Assembly: GCA_003427395.1 (NCBI GenBank)
Contig: BFEA01000091.1
Coordinates: 2,864,620 to 2,928,619 of the forward strand
DNA: 64,000 nucleotides
Direction: 5' to 3'
Origin: Chara braunii
Lineage: Eukaryota > Streptophyta > Charophyceae > Charales > Characeae
In this document: positions 49,349 through 61,999 of the stretch, piece after piece
How the letters are laid out: each line of letters begins with the position of its first letter
How positions within the stretch are numbered: position 1 is the stretch's first letter
Made by a program: the position numbers and the translations under genes
Notes under the pieces: generated by a model
Database searches by the model: none
What the model was told of the DNA's origin: nothing
The model's input: only the letters and a program-made list of their open reading frames with translations

Positions 49349-52300
49349 CTGCAAAAAGAATCAGGAAAACAAAAATGACCAGTTAGAAGGGAGATTATTA
49401 GAGAACCACACTCTGCACGGACATTTAGAAACTACAACCTAAAAAAGCACGATTTAGCATTGATGCCGATGTATCGCATACGGAGGCACACGACCAAATG
49501 CAACGACACTTCCACAGCATGCACATACACACGACAGTCGAAATAGAAATTCCAGTTGAAGCACTGGCGTCAACCGTAGCCGAATGAAGAGATCTAGTCC
49601 CGTCAAGCCGGTGTACCGACTGCGTGGGCTACGGGTAACCCGATACGCCTTTTTAGATAGGAGGTTGGCACCGCCGGTTTGAATTACATTGCGCATTAGC
49701 TTCTCCAAGGGGCGAAATTTACTAACGCAAAAATTGTAGACGAAGGGAGCATAGCGAGCATAGCACAAGAAGCATACAAAGAAGGAAAGATTACGGTCCA
49801 CTCTGATCGAGGACAAGACACAAGAGGAAATAATTCAGACAATTTACTGACAGGGGACCTGAAGGAGAAGAGGGAAGCATACCAGGAGCAGCCAAAGAAG
49901 GAGAGATTACGGTCGCCTGTGATCGAGCGAAAGAGAGAGACCCTAGATGAAGAGGAGTGGCTATAGAGAAGCAAACACCACTTCTACAAACGAGATACCC
50001 TAGAAAGGTCAATAAAACAAGATGTACAGGGAAGGCCAATACACACTCCCTGGGAAACCCTAAACAAGCAAAACTGAGTGACCGTCGAAGTGGCATGTTA
50101 GTCAAATGAAACTCCGCCAACGTGTGAAGGTACGCCCTTTTCAGCACATTGGTTAGCAATGCTCGCCTCCATCACTGGACCGTATCGACTTATCTTCCTA
50201 CCTCCTCACAATCCTCTCCCAATACCTTCCCTTGCTTATTCTCCTCCATCCCAAGAGACCTCTCCCATCATCTTCCTCTCTATCCCCGATAGACTCAATT
50301 GCTGTCGTCAAAACTACTGTTGAAACATACTTTGGACTCCCTGACCACTGCTTCTCTACCTCGTTTCTCCCGTGACAACGTCCTCTAGACCATCTCTTCT
50401 CAATACAAAATGTTCCGTCCTCCCTTTCTCTCCCCCCACCACCTACTGTCTGTCACGATTTCCTCTGTTATGACTTTTTAAGCGTGTCCTTACACACTCT
50501 TGCCCCATTACTCGATCGCAGAATTCAATACCATCTCTCACTCTTCTGGCCCCCACATCGTCACCTCCGTTAACCCTCCATCTCACACTCCACGTATCTG
50601 CCTCCCTTTACCTATTTACAGTCTAGCTGCCCCGTTTCTGAACTCCACACCCCTCTCCACAATCCACACCTCCCTCCGCTCTTCCTGCCTCTGCTACTGT
50701 CTTCTTGCCCATGTCTCGGTCCACTATTCACCTCTCGATACTCACGTCTTTTCGACTCCATACCCTCCTGTTCTTGACCCACCCTATCCGGGTCTAGAAC
50801 CTCCAGCCCTAACATCGGCCTCTTGCACTCAATCGTCAAAATCCCCCCAGGTCACGACCTTCCCATCACCATACGACCCTGAACTCGCCCTTTCCGTAGC
50901 TCTCCCTGTCCCTGCCTTTCTCTGATTCATCAACTCCTCTCCTCATTAGCATGCTTCAATATCGGCCTTGGTCATCCCCCACTCTTTTGTCTTCATCGCA
51001 TCCTTCCCTCTCTCTCTTCACAAAGAATTGTTCTTTTCATCTCCATCGCATCCTTCCCTATCTTCCTCTTCCCAAAGAATTGCTCTTTTCATCTCCGTCG
51101 GTTGCAATCACCTCCTTCAAATCGTCTTACTCCATTGGCGGGAACCCCTCACCGCCGAGCTGGCCATGTACCACGCACGACTCATCCGCTGTCGAACGAA
51201 GACAACATAGAGCGTCGATTGTTCGCCAAATAAACGCTCCAAAACCACAGAAATCGTAACGCCCATTCTGGACCACAAACGCACGAAGAGAGACGTCCAG
51301 GCACAAGATGACGGACCTCAGCTATTGTGTCCCGACGACGTCGACCTGGCTTGGTGTGCATGTGAATCGATCCGAATAGAGTTACGTGGACACGTGGCCC
51401 GACCTTGGGCTACACAACAAGACCTAATTGCAAGACGAGGCGATGGAGAGAGGGTAAAAAGACGGCCAGAGTCGAGCGCAATACCATGGTTGCTGTCTTC
51501 TTGATCCACAAAACGCTATTCACCGACGAGCGCGGTCTATGGCGACTAACCGTGATGGTGGGAAGAGGACATCGTCCAGTGACCGGACCCCTCTTGTAGG
51601 CCGGGGACTATCTCTGCTCTCCCCGTCGACGAGACTTTCTCTCGCTTTCACCTACACTCTGGGCATCAGACGAGGCCCAATTGGGAGAACCGGACGCACG
51701 CCCCACTTCGGAAAAAAATGGACCCCCTCAGCACCTCCCGCCTCAACCTCAAGCCCTGCGCGGTTGCCGCCCATAAGCGGCGGGGTGGGACCAGGCGCAT
51801 TGCCCGAAGAAGTGCCTGCAAGGTTGAGCAACAGAGTCCCTTGCGGACGAAGTCTGGCAGTAGTGGTCAGATACGTCAAGGACAACGAAGTCCTGATGTA
51901 TGGGGCAGACGCGACTCCCGTTATGTTTGTGCGTGGGAAACATGAACCTGGCCACAAACAAGGCGCTTCGTGATTTCCTACCATGAACATAGCACCAGCA
52001 GTGCCTGCCTCTGTGCCATCTACACCCCGAGAAACCGCGGTAAATAACAGACGGGTTACATTTCCTTCAGCTCTGTGCAGGAACGTATGGTAAAATAGGA
52101 ACACCTGAAAAGGAAAAATTTGCAGGACATTTTCCCAGCCGAAGGCTGCGGTTGCCTTTTCTGTCGTCTAGTGCAGTTGCTTTTTTAGGAAGGTAGATGA
52201 CGGTTAAGCGGGGTCTAAAGGGCGTCGACAGGTGTCGTGGAAGGGTGTGGTCGGGGAGGTGAGAACGACCAGCAGTCCTTAGAGTGGTCGCGGGAGTGCT

Positions 52301-53630
52301 TAGAGTAGCAAGACCGGTGCACGGAATGGAGGTCGCTCATGGCACAACGACTGTCGGCATCCTGCAGGTGTCGGCAGTTTCCTTTTGGGAGCAAGGGGGG
52401 GGAGAATAAGGGGCCAAAACAAAAAAAACAGGAAGGGGGGCGAGAATAGGGGCCAAAGAAAAAATTAAACCACCACCACTTGGCCCATACATGGGCCGCT
52501 GCCCTTCCCCGTTAACGCACCGACGCCTTAGGGGATCGGCCAAGGGAAGGCCCAGTATCGAGCGCATCAGTCCCGCGCCACGCAGGGCGGGACCCTCCCG
52601 GCCGCGTCACGCAGGAGTTGATTTATTCCTCATCGCGATACACATGGAGTTTCCACAAGCCGCTCCGGTCGAGTGTGTCAGTCATACCTCTCGCGAGACC
52701 CCTACGACAGGATAGGGTCAACACGAGGCACGACTTACCTCCACCTTACCGAAGTTGTCACCTCCCTTCGGTGGGCATATCCCTGTCGAGCTACTGGTCC
52801 AAAATACGAAAGTTAATCAGTTGCAATCGCAGAGGTGGATCAACCGAGGGTGTTTCTCGTTCGCTGTAGCATAGGGGGTACGCGCGGTTTCACACCTCTA
52901 TCGGACCCGCACACGAACCGACGCACTGGGGGGATGAAGTCCCTAGCGCGACTCGTCGTCGGTCGACTAGGCCGCATCGCATTCATCACGTGTTACACCA
53001 CAACACACACATATACAGAACGACACAAAACAAACAACGCGACAACCCTCCTAGTCTCTTTTGTATCCGTCCCATAACCTTCCGACGCGGAAATCGGATA
53101 GGCGACGCGCGCGAGACTTTGTATGAAAACCACGCGGACGCAGAACCTCTCCATATCGACTAACAATGCATGAATACGCAAGCAGTCGCAATGATAACAT
53201 ACTATGTAATGCCCACAATCGAGCGGTCCCTCGTGGATCCTAGTACCGCTTATGACATTCAAGTGTCAATCCCGAAGTATCGTGAGGGTCGAACTCTTCA
53301 CGATATTGCACGGCTGAAAAAGTGGTCGTTTGACCCTCGCTGCACGTTCGACCCTTAGGCCGAGTGTCCCGGTGGGTAAGGCAAATAGGCTCAGCGCGAG
53401 GGGTGATCCCTTCCACGCGGAGTCTAGGACTTGGGCTGCTCTGGACAAGGACTTCGAATCCAGGCCCAGGACCAACGTCCAACTAAGAAATTTTTTAATA
53501 AGAAAACAATAGTAAAGGGATGAAGTTTTTCTTCCTTTCTCAATTTCGAACTCAATCAAACCCTTAAGTGAGGGCTCCTTAGGCAACGCGAACACCCAAA
53601 CATAGGTATGTACTTATATATGTAGTGAAG
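49349..53630. other. Region upstream of the eS10 coding exons, no recognised gene
   Basis: Presumably holds the first eS10 intron, ATG exon and promoter. A short duplicated segment (GAAGGARAGATTACGGTC) occurs at about 49,781 and 49,896. CT-rich low-complexity sequence covers 50,160-51,120. Open frames at 51.5-52.1 kb show no family motif. Confidence 0.4.
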
Positions 53631-54310
53631 AATAAGTATGACGATCACTTCTCACAATCACTGTGGGACTCTCCTCATCCATATATATGTATGTGATCGC
53701 AGACAGTTAAAATCAAAATCTGAATCACAAAGCATACCTGCAATCACATTAAAGAATTAATAGAGGTCTACGCACTACACGGGGTCAACTTTAACCACTC
53801 TCTATACTCATACCCCTTGCTTTAGCCACGCAAACCCCAACCTTTTTCCAACCTCTCAAAAATAAATATTCAGCACCTTCGATGAATGGTCATTCAATAA
53901 AAGTCTGGGTGAAAACCTTAACAAAACAATAGAAATCACCAGGGCTAAAGTCTTTTAGGTTGAGTATTGAGGATGGATTGGAGTCCAGTCGTAGACCGAC
54001 GAATCGACAACCGACCTGTTATCAGTGATAACAGAGGATGATTCTTAAAGGATCAAGCTAAAAGTAGTTTGAATCTTGAATCCGAACTTGAACGATAAAA
54101 AAGACTTGTACCATAAGAAAGGTCAATGCCCAAGTTAAATTTTTAAGTCCATGGAGAATAATCCCCATATCACGATCTTGCTAAAAAATAATTATACTTA
54201 ACTAAGCCTAAGTCTACCTCTAAGCAGATGCCTCAAAACAAGGTAGACCCTAACTGGATCTCCTCTATACTGAGTGGATCTCCATAATCGCCCCCTGTCA
54301 AAATATAATC
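53631..54310. other. AT-rich spacer
   Basis: Nothing recognisable was seen before the tandem array. Confidence 0.4.
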
Positions 54311-54880
54311 TACCTCCTTTAAACTAAGAAAATTTTGGCAGTGCTTCCTGTAGAAAAAGTGTCCTTTCATAATTTATACTAACCCGAATATTAAAACTAA
54401 AATAATTTGTAACACTAAAAAGTCAAATTTTGTCTAACTCCCTGAATTAGTAAAAATTAGGGCAGCACTCCCTTTAGAAAAACAAACTTCCCAAATTTAT
54501 ACTAACTCAGATAAGAACTCAAAGTAAGACTTAAGCCCTGCTAAGACAAAATTTAACCAACTCCTTAGATTTGTAGCAATTTCGGCAGCGCTTCCGTAGA
54601 GAAAGTAGTTTTTCAAAACTTATACAAAACTAAGTTTAAATCTATAAATAAGTTTGACTTCACAAAGTTCAATTTTGTCTAACTCTTTGATTTAACAAAA
54701 ATTTGGGTAACACTCCCTTTAGAAAATTAGACTTTCAAAATTTTTACTAAGCCATACATAAAAATTTAGACAAACTGAACTTTGAAAAGTCAAAATATGA
54801 CTAACTACTTGGTTTTCTAGAAATTCCGGCAGCGCTTCCTGTAGAGAAAGTAACTTACCAAGATTTATACAAGCGAAGTA
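54311..54880 (+). repeat. Tandem array of five ~120-bp units alternating between two types
   Basis: Unit cores lie at about 54,335, 54,460, 54,580, 54,702 and 54,824. Units 1, 3 and 5 carry GGCAGYGCTTCC-GTAGA; units 2 and 4 carry a CACTCCCTTTAGA core. Each is followed by a TTTATACTAA-like stretch and a block with TCAA-TTTGTCTAACTC. The alternation makes a higher-order unit of about 240 bp. Confidence 0.82.
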
Positions 54881-55165
54881 TAAAAAATGATCCCAGAAAA
54901 TGCGAGAATTGACCTAAGTAAAATAAACTTAACTAAGAAAATGCAATAATTGAACTAACTCCTATGACTCTAGCACGTGGCGAGCTTCTGAAGCAACTAT
55001 CTATCAAACTGAAACTCAGACTAGGTAGTAATCTCACTCAACCACATGCAAGGTCAAACCACAAAGGTAAGTACTCTCACCAGCCCAAAGTTAATTTTGT
55101 CAAGCAATAGTTTGTAGTCTTTCAATGATTTATCTCTTTATACCCAGCTTACTTAAGGCATAAAG

Positions 55166-55890
55166 CTAGACCACCCAAACTTATGGAACAATGTGTAGCT
55201 CATCCATTGAGTATATACAAACACAGGGCACTACAACCTTTCTCTTTCTTGGGCACATGACTAGGTTAGCCAACCTAGTCGCCCTGAACTGTTTAAGTAT
55301 CCAAATTATATATAATTGTCTGAACTTAGTCTTTTAAGGCAGCATATAACTGAACCGGTCATCTTAGCTCGAGGTTCACCCTGCCCCTTCGTACCACAAG
55401 TTTATTCTTAATTAATACTCTCTTAAGTTTGTGATAAGCTATAGTCAGACCACCCAAACTTATGGGACAGTGTCTGAGTAGTCTGTTCATAGGTAAAGTA
55501 GTAGTACAATATAGCCAAGTTATAACTTTTTGGTTTCAGTATATCTGTGGCATTTGGACCAAGACCACCCAAACTTATGAAACATGTCTGGTCTTCTACT
55601 TGATTTATTTTCTTAATGATAAAGCACGAAGAGGTTGAGTCACCCAAACTTATGGAACATGCCTAGACCTCCTCGTTAAAAACCAAAAGAAACTGAGAAA
55701 ACTCAAAATAACCAAGGCAACCAAGCTACCCAAACTAATGGGACAGTGTTTGGTCCCCCAAAAGTCAACCACAACCAGCCCTCGCAAGTCAGAGCAACCA
55801 GACCACCCAAACTTATGGAACATGTTTGGTCCTCCAAGCAACTCAAGAATAAACATAGCACTGGACCTCCCCAAACTTATGGAGACTTGG
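55166..55890 (+). repeat. Seven dispersed copies of CACCCAAACTTATGG
   Basis: GACCACCCAAACTTATGGAA or close variants occur at about 55,168, 55,449, 55,563, 55,640, 55,729, 55,801 and 55,869, often followed by CATG-(T/C)-GGTC. Spacing is irregular (about 70-280 bp), and the DNA between copies is mostly unrelated. Confidence 0.85.
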
Positions 55891-58613
55891 CCAACCTTTT
55901 ATGGACCCAGACAGACACAAGCAATACTGCATTTCTCCCATCCTTCCTCCAGATGCAATCCCACAATCTGCTTTAAATCAGACAATCAAACTGAAATTGA
56001 CATTATGCATACATTCCTTTATTTAAGTCTGGTTTGTCATGAAAGTCAATCTGAAAGTCAAAGTAGGGATGCAAACAATATACTCAGTCAAACATAGCAA
56101 AAATTACAAATAGGGGTTATAACTGGGTTTATAAAAGGAAAACAACGCTTACCTCTCAGTTCCATGCCTCCAGAACTCCTCCTTAGTTCCAGCAGAGCTC
56201 CCACAATCGGTGGGCTGACTTCCCACATAGTCTTGTTGCGGTTCTACGGGTTGCAATCCCGCCTGCCTCCTTCCTCTCTGAACAAGATTAGACTTAAATC
56301 AAGAAAGGCGAAATGAGGGGTTTCAAACACTCGAGATACAGCAGGGGGACTGACTCAACTCTCAGAAGAGGGTCTTGCAATCATCAGTCACCTGAGGGCC
56401 CCACAATGATAGCCACGAAACACGTCGTCAAACGATCACTTTTAGTGGTCGGTATGCAACACACCCAAATCCAAATTCTCTTCAAGCTATAGTAACCGCA
56501 CTTACGTAGAACCGAATCACTCCCCGAAGTTACAGTAATCATGCGCCATCATTATGCCCAAGCCAATCACACTACGTTCAGCAGCCGTGCACAGCATCGT
56601 GTACCCGTTGTACAACCTAGCAATACGTAGTAGCGCGCCCACACTAGTCACCTAGCAGTCATGTGCAGTAGCCAGGCGAAGGTAAACAAAAAGTAGTGGT
56701 ACGCCAACCGTACACAGTCAGTCGTAAGAATACAACGCTTTCAGCCTCGACATCCAATTATACATAAGAGAAAATAAAATAGAGTTCACTATCAGCGGCA
56801 TCCCAACCACTAGCAGCGTATGCTTGCGTAGTTCACCTCCTGCTGCAGTTCGAGCTCAATAACAGCAGCGTGCTTTCGTACAGTCCACCCCCTATAACCA
56901 TCCGAACCGTGACTAACAACACGAGTAGTGCCCCGCCTCCAGACAGTAGTCCGGGCCGAGTCACCATTAGACCACGGCCTGATGCTTCTTCCCTTCTCAA
57001 CCACTATATCCCTTCCTCAGTCCGAACTGTTGACCGTCAGTCAACGAAGTCTGTGCTTAAGTGCACACGTGTACCAACTTCGAATTGATCATTTGCTCAC
57101 AGCAACACTTCGGTCCCTCCTGATTACACTGACACTAAACTCCCTCAGGCTCTAAAGCCAGTAGAGTGGCTACACCAACTGTCCCATGTTGCGTCAGTCG
57201 CAGCAGAACAGTAGCAGCTATAGCCTGCTATACTCACACTAACATACCCTTGAGCAGATCGCAATACAAACCATTCTTAGCTCGAGGCCAAATCCAGCAT
57301 TCACAGGCTTAGCCGTTTACAACCGAGCAGAGCTGACCCTGACCGACAACCATCGTACTCGAATTGGATAATGGCTCATCAATCCTTCTACTCCCAAAAA
57401 TTGAGTTCGGTGTTGAATAGCCTTGCCAACCACTATAGGCGAAGCCGTCGGCAATACCATGGCTTAGATCGAAGGAATAAAATCGTGGCATGCTTTCTAT
57501 CAGAGCACAAAGACACTCATTGCCTCCTCACCATGTACGTTGGGATTCGAAATCGCTACCTTCCTTGAGCGACATCGGGACGAATCCCCTACTAGAGTGC
57601 GAAAAGATACACCCGAGTCTCATTACCCATTACGCAACACGACCAGACCTTAAGTGCAGCAGGTACGTTACCCTGACACCCTTTTCCACCCGTGTCCTGT
57701 TATTTTTCCTTCACTGTGTATCATAGGTGTACCTGGCCCTTTGCTTGGCCAGATTCGCACAACTTTATGGCCCAAAGCGGGCGGGCAAATAAGCTTCCCC
57801 TTGCCTTCATACCCTCTCTCTCTCCTTCTCACCAACTCTCTTTCTTTCTCTCTTTTATCGATGTCTCTGCGCGCTGATTTTTCTACTAACTCCCTAACTT
57901 ACTAACCTTTCTGCAATTCCATCTTCAGAATCAGGGCCGCCCACCCCGAAAACCCTCGATTCATGTCTTTCCCCACTCGATTTCGTTCAGAAACGAGCGG
58001 GCTACTTACTTTTCTAGTTTTCTTTCTTCTTCAGTCTTCGCCATCTCCGCGCACATTTTTCTCTTCTAATCTCTTAACCTAGTAACTTTCGCCCAGATCT
58101 AATATTACTAATGAAATTGTCATTCCTTGAACCCTCAGAATTACCTCTTTCCACGCTCGATTCCAGTAAGAATCGAGCGAGTTAAGCTCCTTCTACTGCG
58201 CTTCCCCTTTTCTCCATAGCCCCTCTCTCCGAATGAATCCGGAGTGGAAACGTGCCCTAATTCATTTCGTCTGTTAATCCCGACTCCTTTCCGGTATTGC
58301 CCGTCGCTCCCTGCCTTGCCTCACCGCCCTAGCGCCTGTCGCTCGCTGCCTCTCTGCTCCTTTTGCTTTCCTCTCCCACAACCTCCACTGTTGCCTTCGA
58401 CTGTAGCGGATCTGCTTATGATCGGCAGGATGTTCAACAACTTTAGCTATCTTAAGGGATGCCTCAGAGGGAACTGGCTATCAGATGGGTCGATTAATTT
58501 TTCGCCCTTATACCTTGTTCGACAGCGGTGTGCCCAATTGGTTTCGCTGCCAGTTTTCCTCCTCTGCCTACGGTCTGAAAGCATTCCGTAGGTAAAGTTA
58601 GTGTTCGTTATGT
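55891..58613. other. Intergenic DNA, possibly a long LTR or LARD remnant
   Basis: No gene recognised. Two diverged ~200-bp blocks with TCTCTGCGCGC or TCTCCGCGCAC, CTCGATT and AACGAGCGGG or AATCGAGCGAG lie at about 57,860-58,020 and 58,045-58,190. CT-rich sequence surrounds them. Origin in a retroelement is a guess. Confidence 0.35.
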
Positions 58614-58775
58614 ATAGATATGTCGTTGGTCCATGTCGGGTGGCATTGAGCAAAGACTGTTGATGTTCCTACGGGAAGGGGACCAGAGGCGAAGCACGGT
58701 GACCGGCCTTTCGAAGAAGTTTGGTCCTAATGCTACCGGGCGACCCCTGACCGGTATCGCCCACCTGTTGGTGAT
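58614..58775 (+). mobile_element. SINE family B body fragment, 5' truncated
   Basis: AGATATGTCGTTGGTCC, GTGGCATTGAG, GTTGATGTTC, GGTCCTAATGCTACCGG and TGACCGGTATCGCCCACC match 27,543-27,705. The tRNA-like head is missing. Confidence 0.7.
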
Positions 58776-61700
58776 CATCGTGACCCTGACGCCGCGCAAA
58801 GTAGAAGAATACGGGCCCGCTGCGAAACCTGCAGCGTGAGCCTAGGTAATGCATTCCCCGGTACAAAACTTGGCAATAGTAACACATGCTCAAACGAGCA
58901 CTTTGGAGGCCGAAGTGGGAGGAGGATTCCAGAAGACAGGTCGCGATGCCATGCCTGTGGATCCTGCTGCTGTCCCCTGGGCTGCTCTGCCCAGGCACAA
59001 CTTGCCATTCTCGAGGTCCCAACGACGCACTCCCCGTCTAACCTCCCGCGGCAGTTTTCAAACAACACGCCGAGCATTTATTTTTAAGTTCACGGCCCCC
59101 CTGGTTCTCAGCCACCTGCTGACTTGCATGCACGTTGAATCATCGGCCCACTACGTGGAATAAAGAAATTTTGCCTGCATCCTATAGACGTAGAGGCCCA
59201 CGAGGCAACCTACGAAGGTCTGTGCTCAAGGTCCTTGACCACCGCGATGGCCTCAAAATCAAGCCTTGCGAATGAGTCAAGGAACGTCGAACCAAAATAG
59301 TAATAGTACGACTATGAGTAACAAGAATATTTAGAACTTTTACCTGTCAGAATATAACGAACGAGGAAAAAGAATACGCAAGCACCGTTATGACGCAGCC
59401 AACAACAAAACCAATTGGCATAGCCCCGCGGACCCTCACCCCCTTGGTCTCTTCGCGTTACTTTGATATCTCCACGTCCTCGCCGCCCGACCTCGATCTC
59501 TAAATCTCTCTTATGAGAGTCCGACGCTATAACCAATAATGCTAGGCCCAAGTTTGAGTCTCGTTTTACCACACCTTAAATACGTGAACGCTGCACGACG
59601 CGCAGATTTTCACGAAGCTTTTTTCAAAGTTACTTTATCATCGATGTTTTCCTCCGTACGTACACGCAAATCACAGACTAGTGCACCAATCACAAGACGA
59701 GATCTTTTCAATCTTAGCTTAATCAGAAATAAAAGTCTGGTCGATGATCACGCCGGTTCTTCAATCATCAATAATTAAAATCACGCGCGCATCAAACTTG
59801 CGCGTCCACACACTCTCTACTCATGTCAACCAACCACTTCAACGTAAACTGCAGACACAGTCTTGCCTTCGTGCGATATACTTAAACTTTTAAACCAAAC
59901 TTATTTTCTGTCGTTTGCAAAAACTAGGGCGGATACCCTTGTAAGGGTATTCGCACCGACAACTTACCGGACCATATTAAGCGACGTTCCTGTCGCTTCG
60001 CAAAATTGACATCTATCAACTTACCCATAATCCAACATGCCGACGAGAAAGGAACCAATCCGACTGGCCGACAAACTCTGGTTCGAGGCCTCCATTAATC
60101 CATGTCCAACACAACTATATGCTGCCAAGATTCCAACCTGGGTCTCCATTGCCCTGACATTAAGACGCTTGGATACTAGGATACATACTACATCATAAGT
60201 TTCAACGGTCCTCTCAACTATCCTCTCCCCATTGTCCTCGACAAACGCCGGCTTCTCGTTAAGTGTTCCAATGTTTCCACCTTGCAAGCAGGGTCATATC
60301 TAGGGACGATGGCCCTAACCGAGACCTTTGAAGGCATTCTTGCCTTCCTCCCAACAATTCTCACAATCAAAACATACATATATATATATATATAAATATT
60401 TTTTTTAACTTTTCCTATAGTCTAGTACAGGAAGGCCAAGTTTCCACCTTGGCCCACCATAGCCTGGGTGATCGAGCCAGATCTATGGTCCACCGAGTTG
60501 TTATTTCAGCGGTAGTGCCCTCACAGGTTGTGCCACGATAGACTTTTCTCCTGATAAGCATCCAATAATGACTCAAACTCAATTGACTGGACTCTTATCC
60601 CACTTCGTCCCGCAGGAAGTAAAACCCTTCGAGGTGGCCACACTCTTTAAGTTTTTACTCCTTTAGTAAGACGCAGACTCGTTGTCCAGGTTATGCCGAT
60701 CAACAATCGATACTAGGAGTTGCGCCATGGTGATGCTAAACTTTACCGTTAACTTGGTCTTTCCTGCAAATGCCCTAAGATTAACACAAGTGGTTGAACG
60801 GTGTGTCGCAACAATACAGGCCTATTGTGGGACTACGCAAAGGTCTGTCACAGATAAAAAACATTTATCAGTCCTCTCTGGGACAACACAGAGAGCACGA
60901 CATCCTCTCCACTTTCTCAAAACAGAATTATCGTCAAGTTCACAAAGCCGTGACTGCCCAACTTGATCAAAGTAAGAAAGCCACACATCTCAATAGCATC
61001 TCCCAAATAAATCACTCTTGGGACCTCCAAAATTTACACCAATGGCCAAACAAAAACTTGGTCCTTCTTGTAAGACTTTATCTTTCAAACCAGCTCTCCG
61101 TTCCATTAAATCTTTTAACCACCTTTTAGTCAAAAGATGTCTCACTCATTATGTCTCCCGGTAATCCATCTCTTCTCTAGGATGAACTTTCACACGACGT
61201 TTCTTTAAAACATCTTCCCTCTCTGAAGATGAGTCTCAAAATAAACAAAAACTACCTTCCCTCTTGGAAATGTCTCAATCATAAAACTACTCAAACTGAG
61301 AGACCAACTTATGGGTCCTCGTCACAATTCAACAATAAACATTTGATGTAGTAAGCAATCAAGTATTAGAGACTCATAAATCCCTTAGGATTCTCATATC
61401 CTTCACAAGAACAGTCTGCACTCCCTCTCCTTATACCCGACCCTATCAACCGCCCGTGGGCAGATCACACGAGTATACCGAAGATAAGGCAGTTCACATT
61501 CATGCATATCCACAAAATACATCGCACACGAGATGTTTTCCATATATTCCTCACACAAAATCATCATACATCAGGATAAAACCACACATGTGAGAGCGAT
61601 TGTGATCGTCATATACAAGAAGATAGTCTCAAATAAGGTCTTAACTCAAGTACACTCAGGGATGAGATATCTCACCTAAAACACAAGTAATAACCCAAAT

Positions 61701-61999
61701 CCATAATTTACTCGAATCAAATAAAATCTCTCTCGATATGGTACAAGACTAACCGCACTGTCAAAAACGCTCATAAAACAAGAACTGAACACGACTCTCA
61801 AGGGTCGGAGGAAAGGTAACCTCACTATACACATATCGTTTCACTGAATCTTGCTCCCTTATTCGTACAACTAAAGCGTAGGTACCCAAGATTCTAAAAA
61901 GATAAAAGACAAAAGCAATGGTAAAGACAAGTATCTGACTCTAAATATGCATACTCAACTCGATCTCAAATTGTCATAACGGCCACCAATGCACAGGCG
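58776..61999. other. Intergenic DNA
   Basis: No family-level match found. An 88-residue minus-strand frame at 60,021-60,287 has ordinary composition but no recognised motif. GCGGATACCCTTGTAAGGGT at about 59,927 is one of two related palindromes. A TATA microsatellite lies near 60,378-60,395. Confidence 0.4.

Noticed and set aside
54311-55890. CRISPR-like array
   Set aside because: The repeats are diverged, unit length and spacing vary, no cas genes are present and the DNA is nuclear eukaryotic.
60021-60287. 88-residue minus-strand frame with ordinary composition
   Set aside because: It looks protein-like but has no motif or splice context that I can defend; noted only within the intergenic entry.
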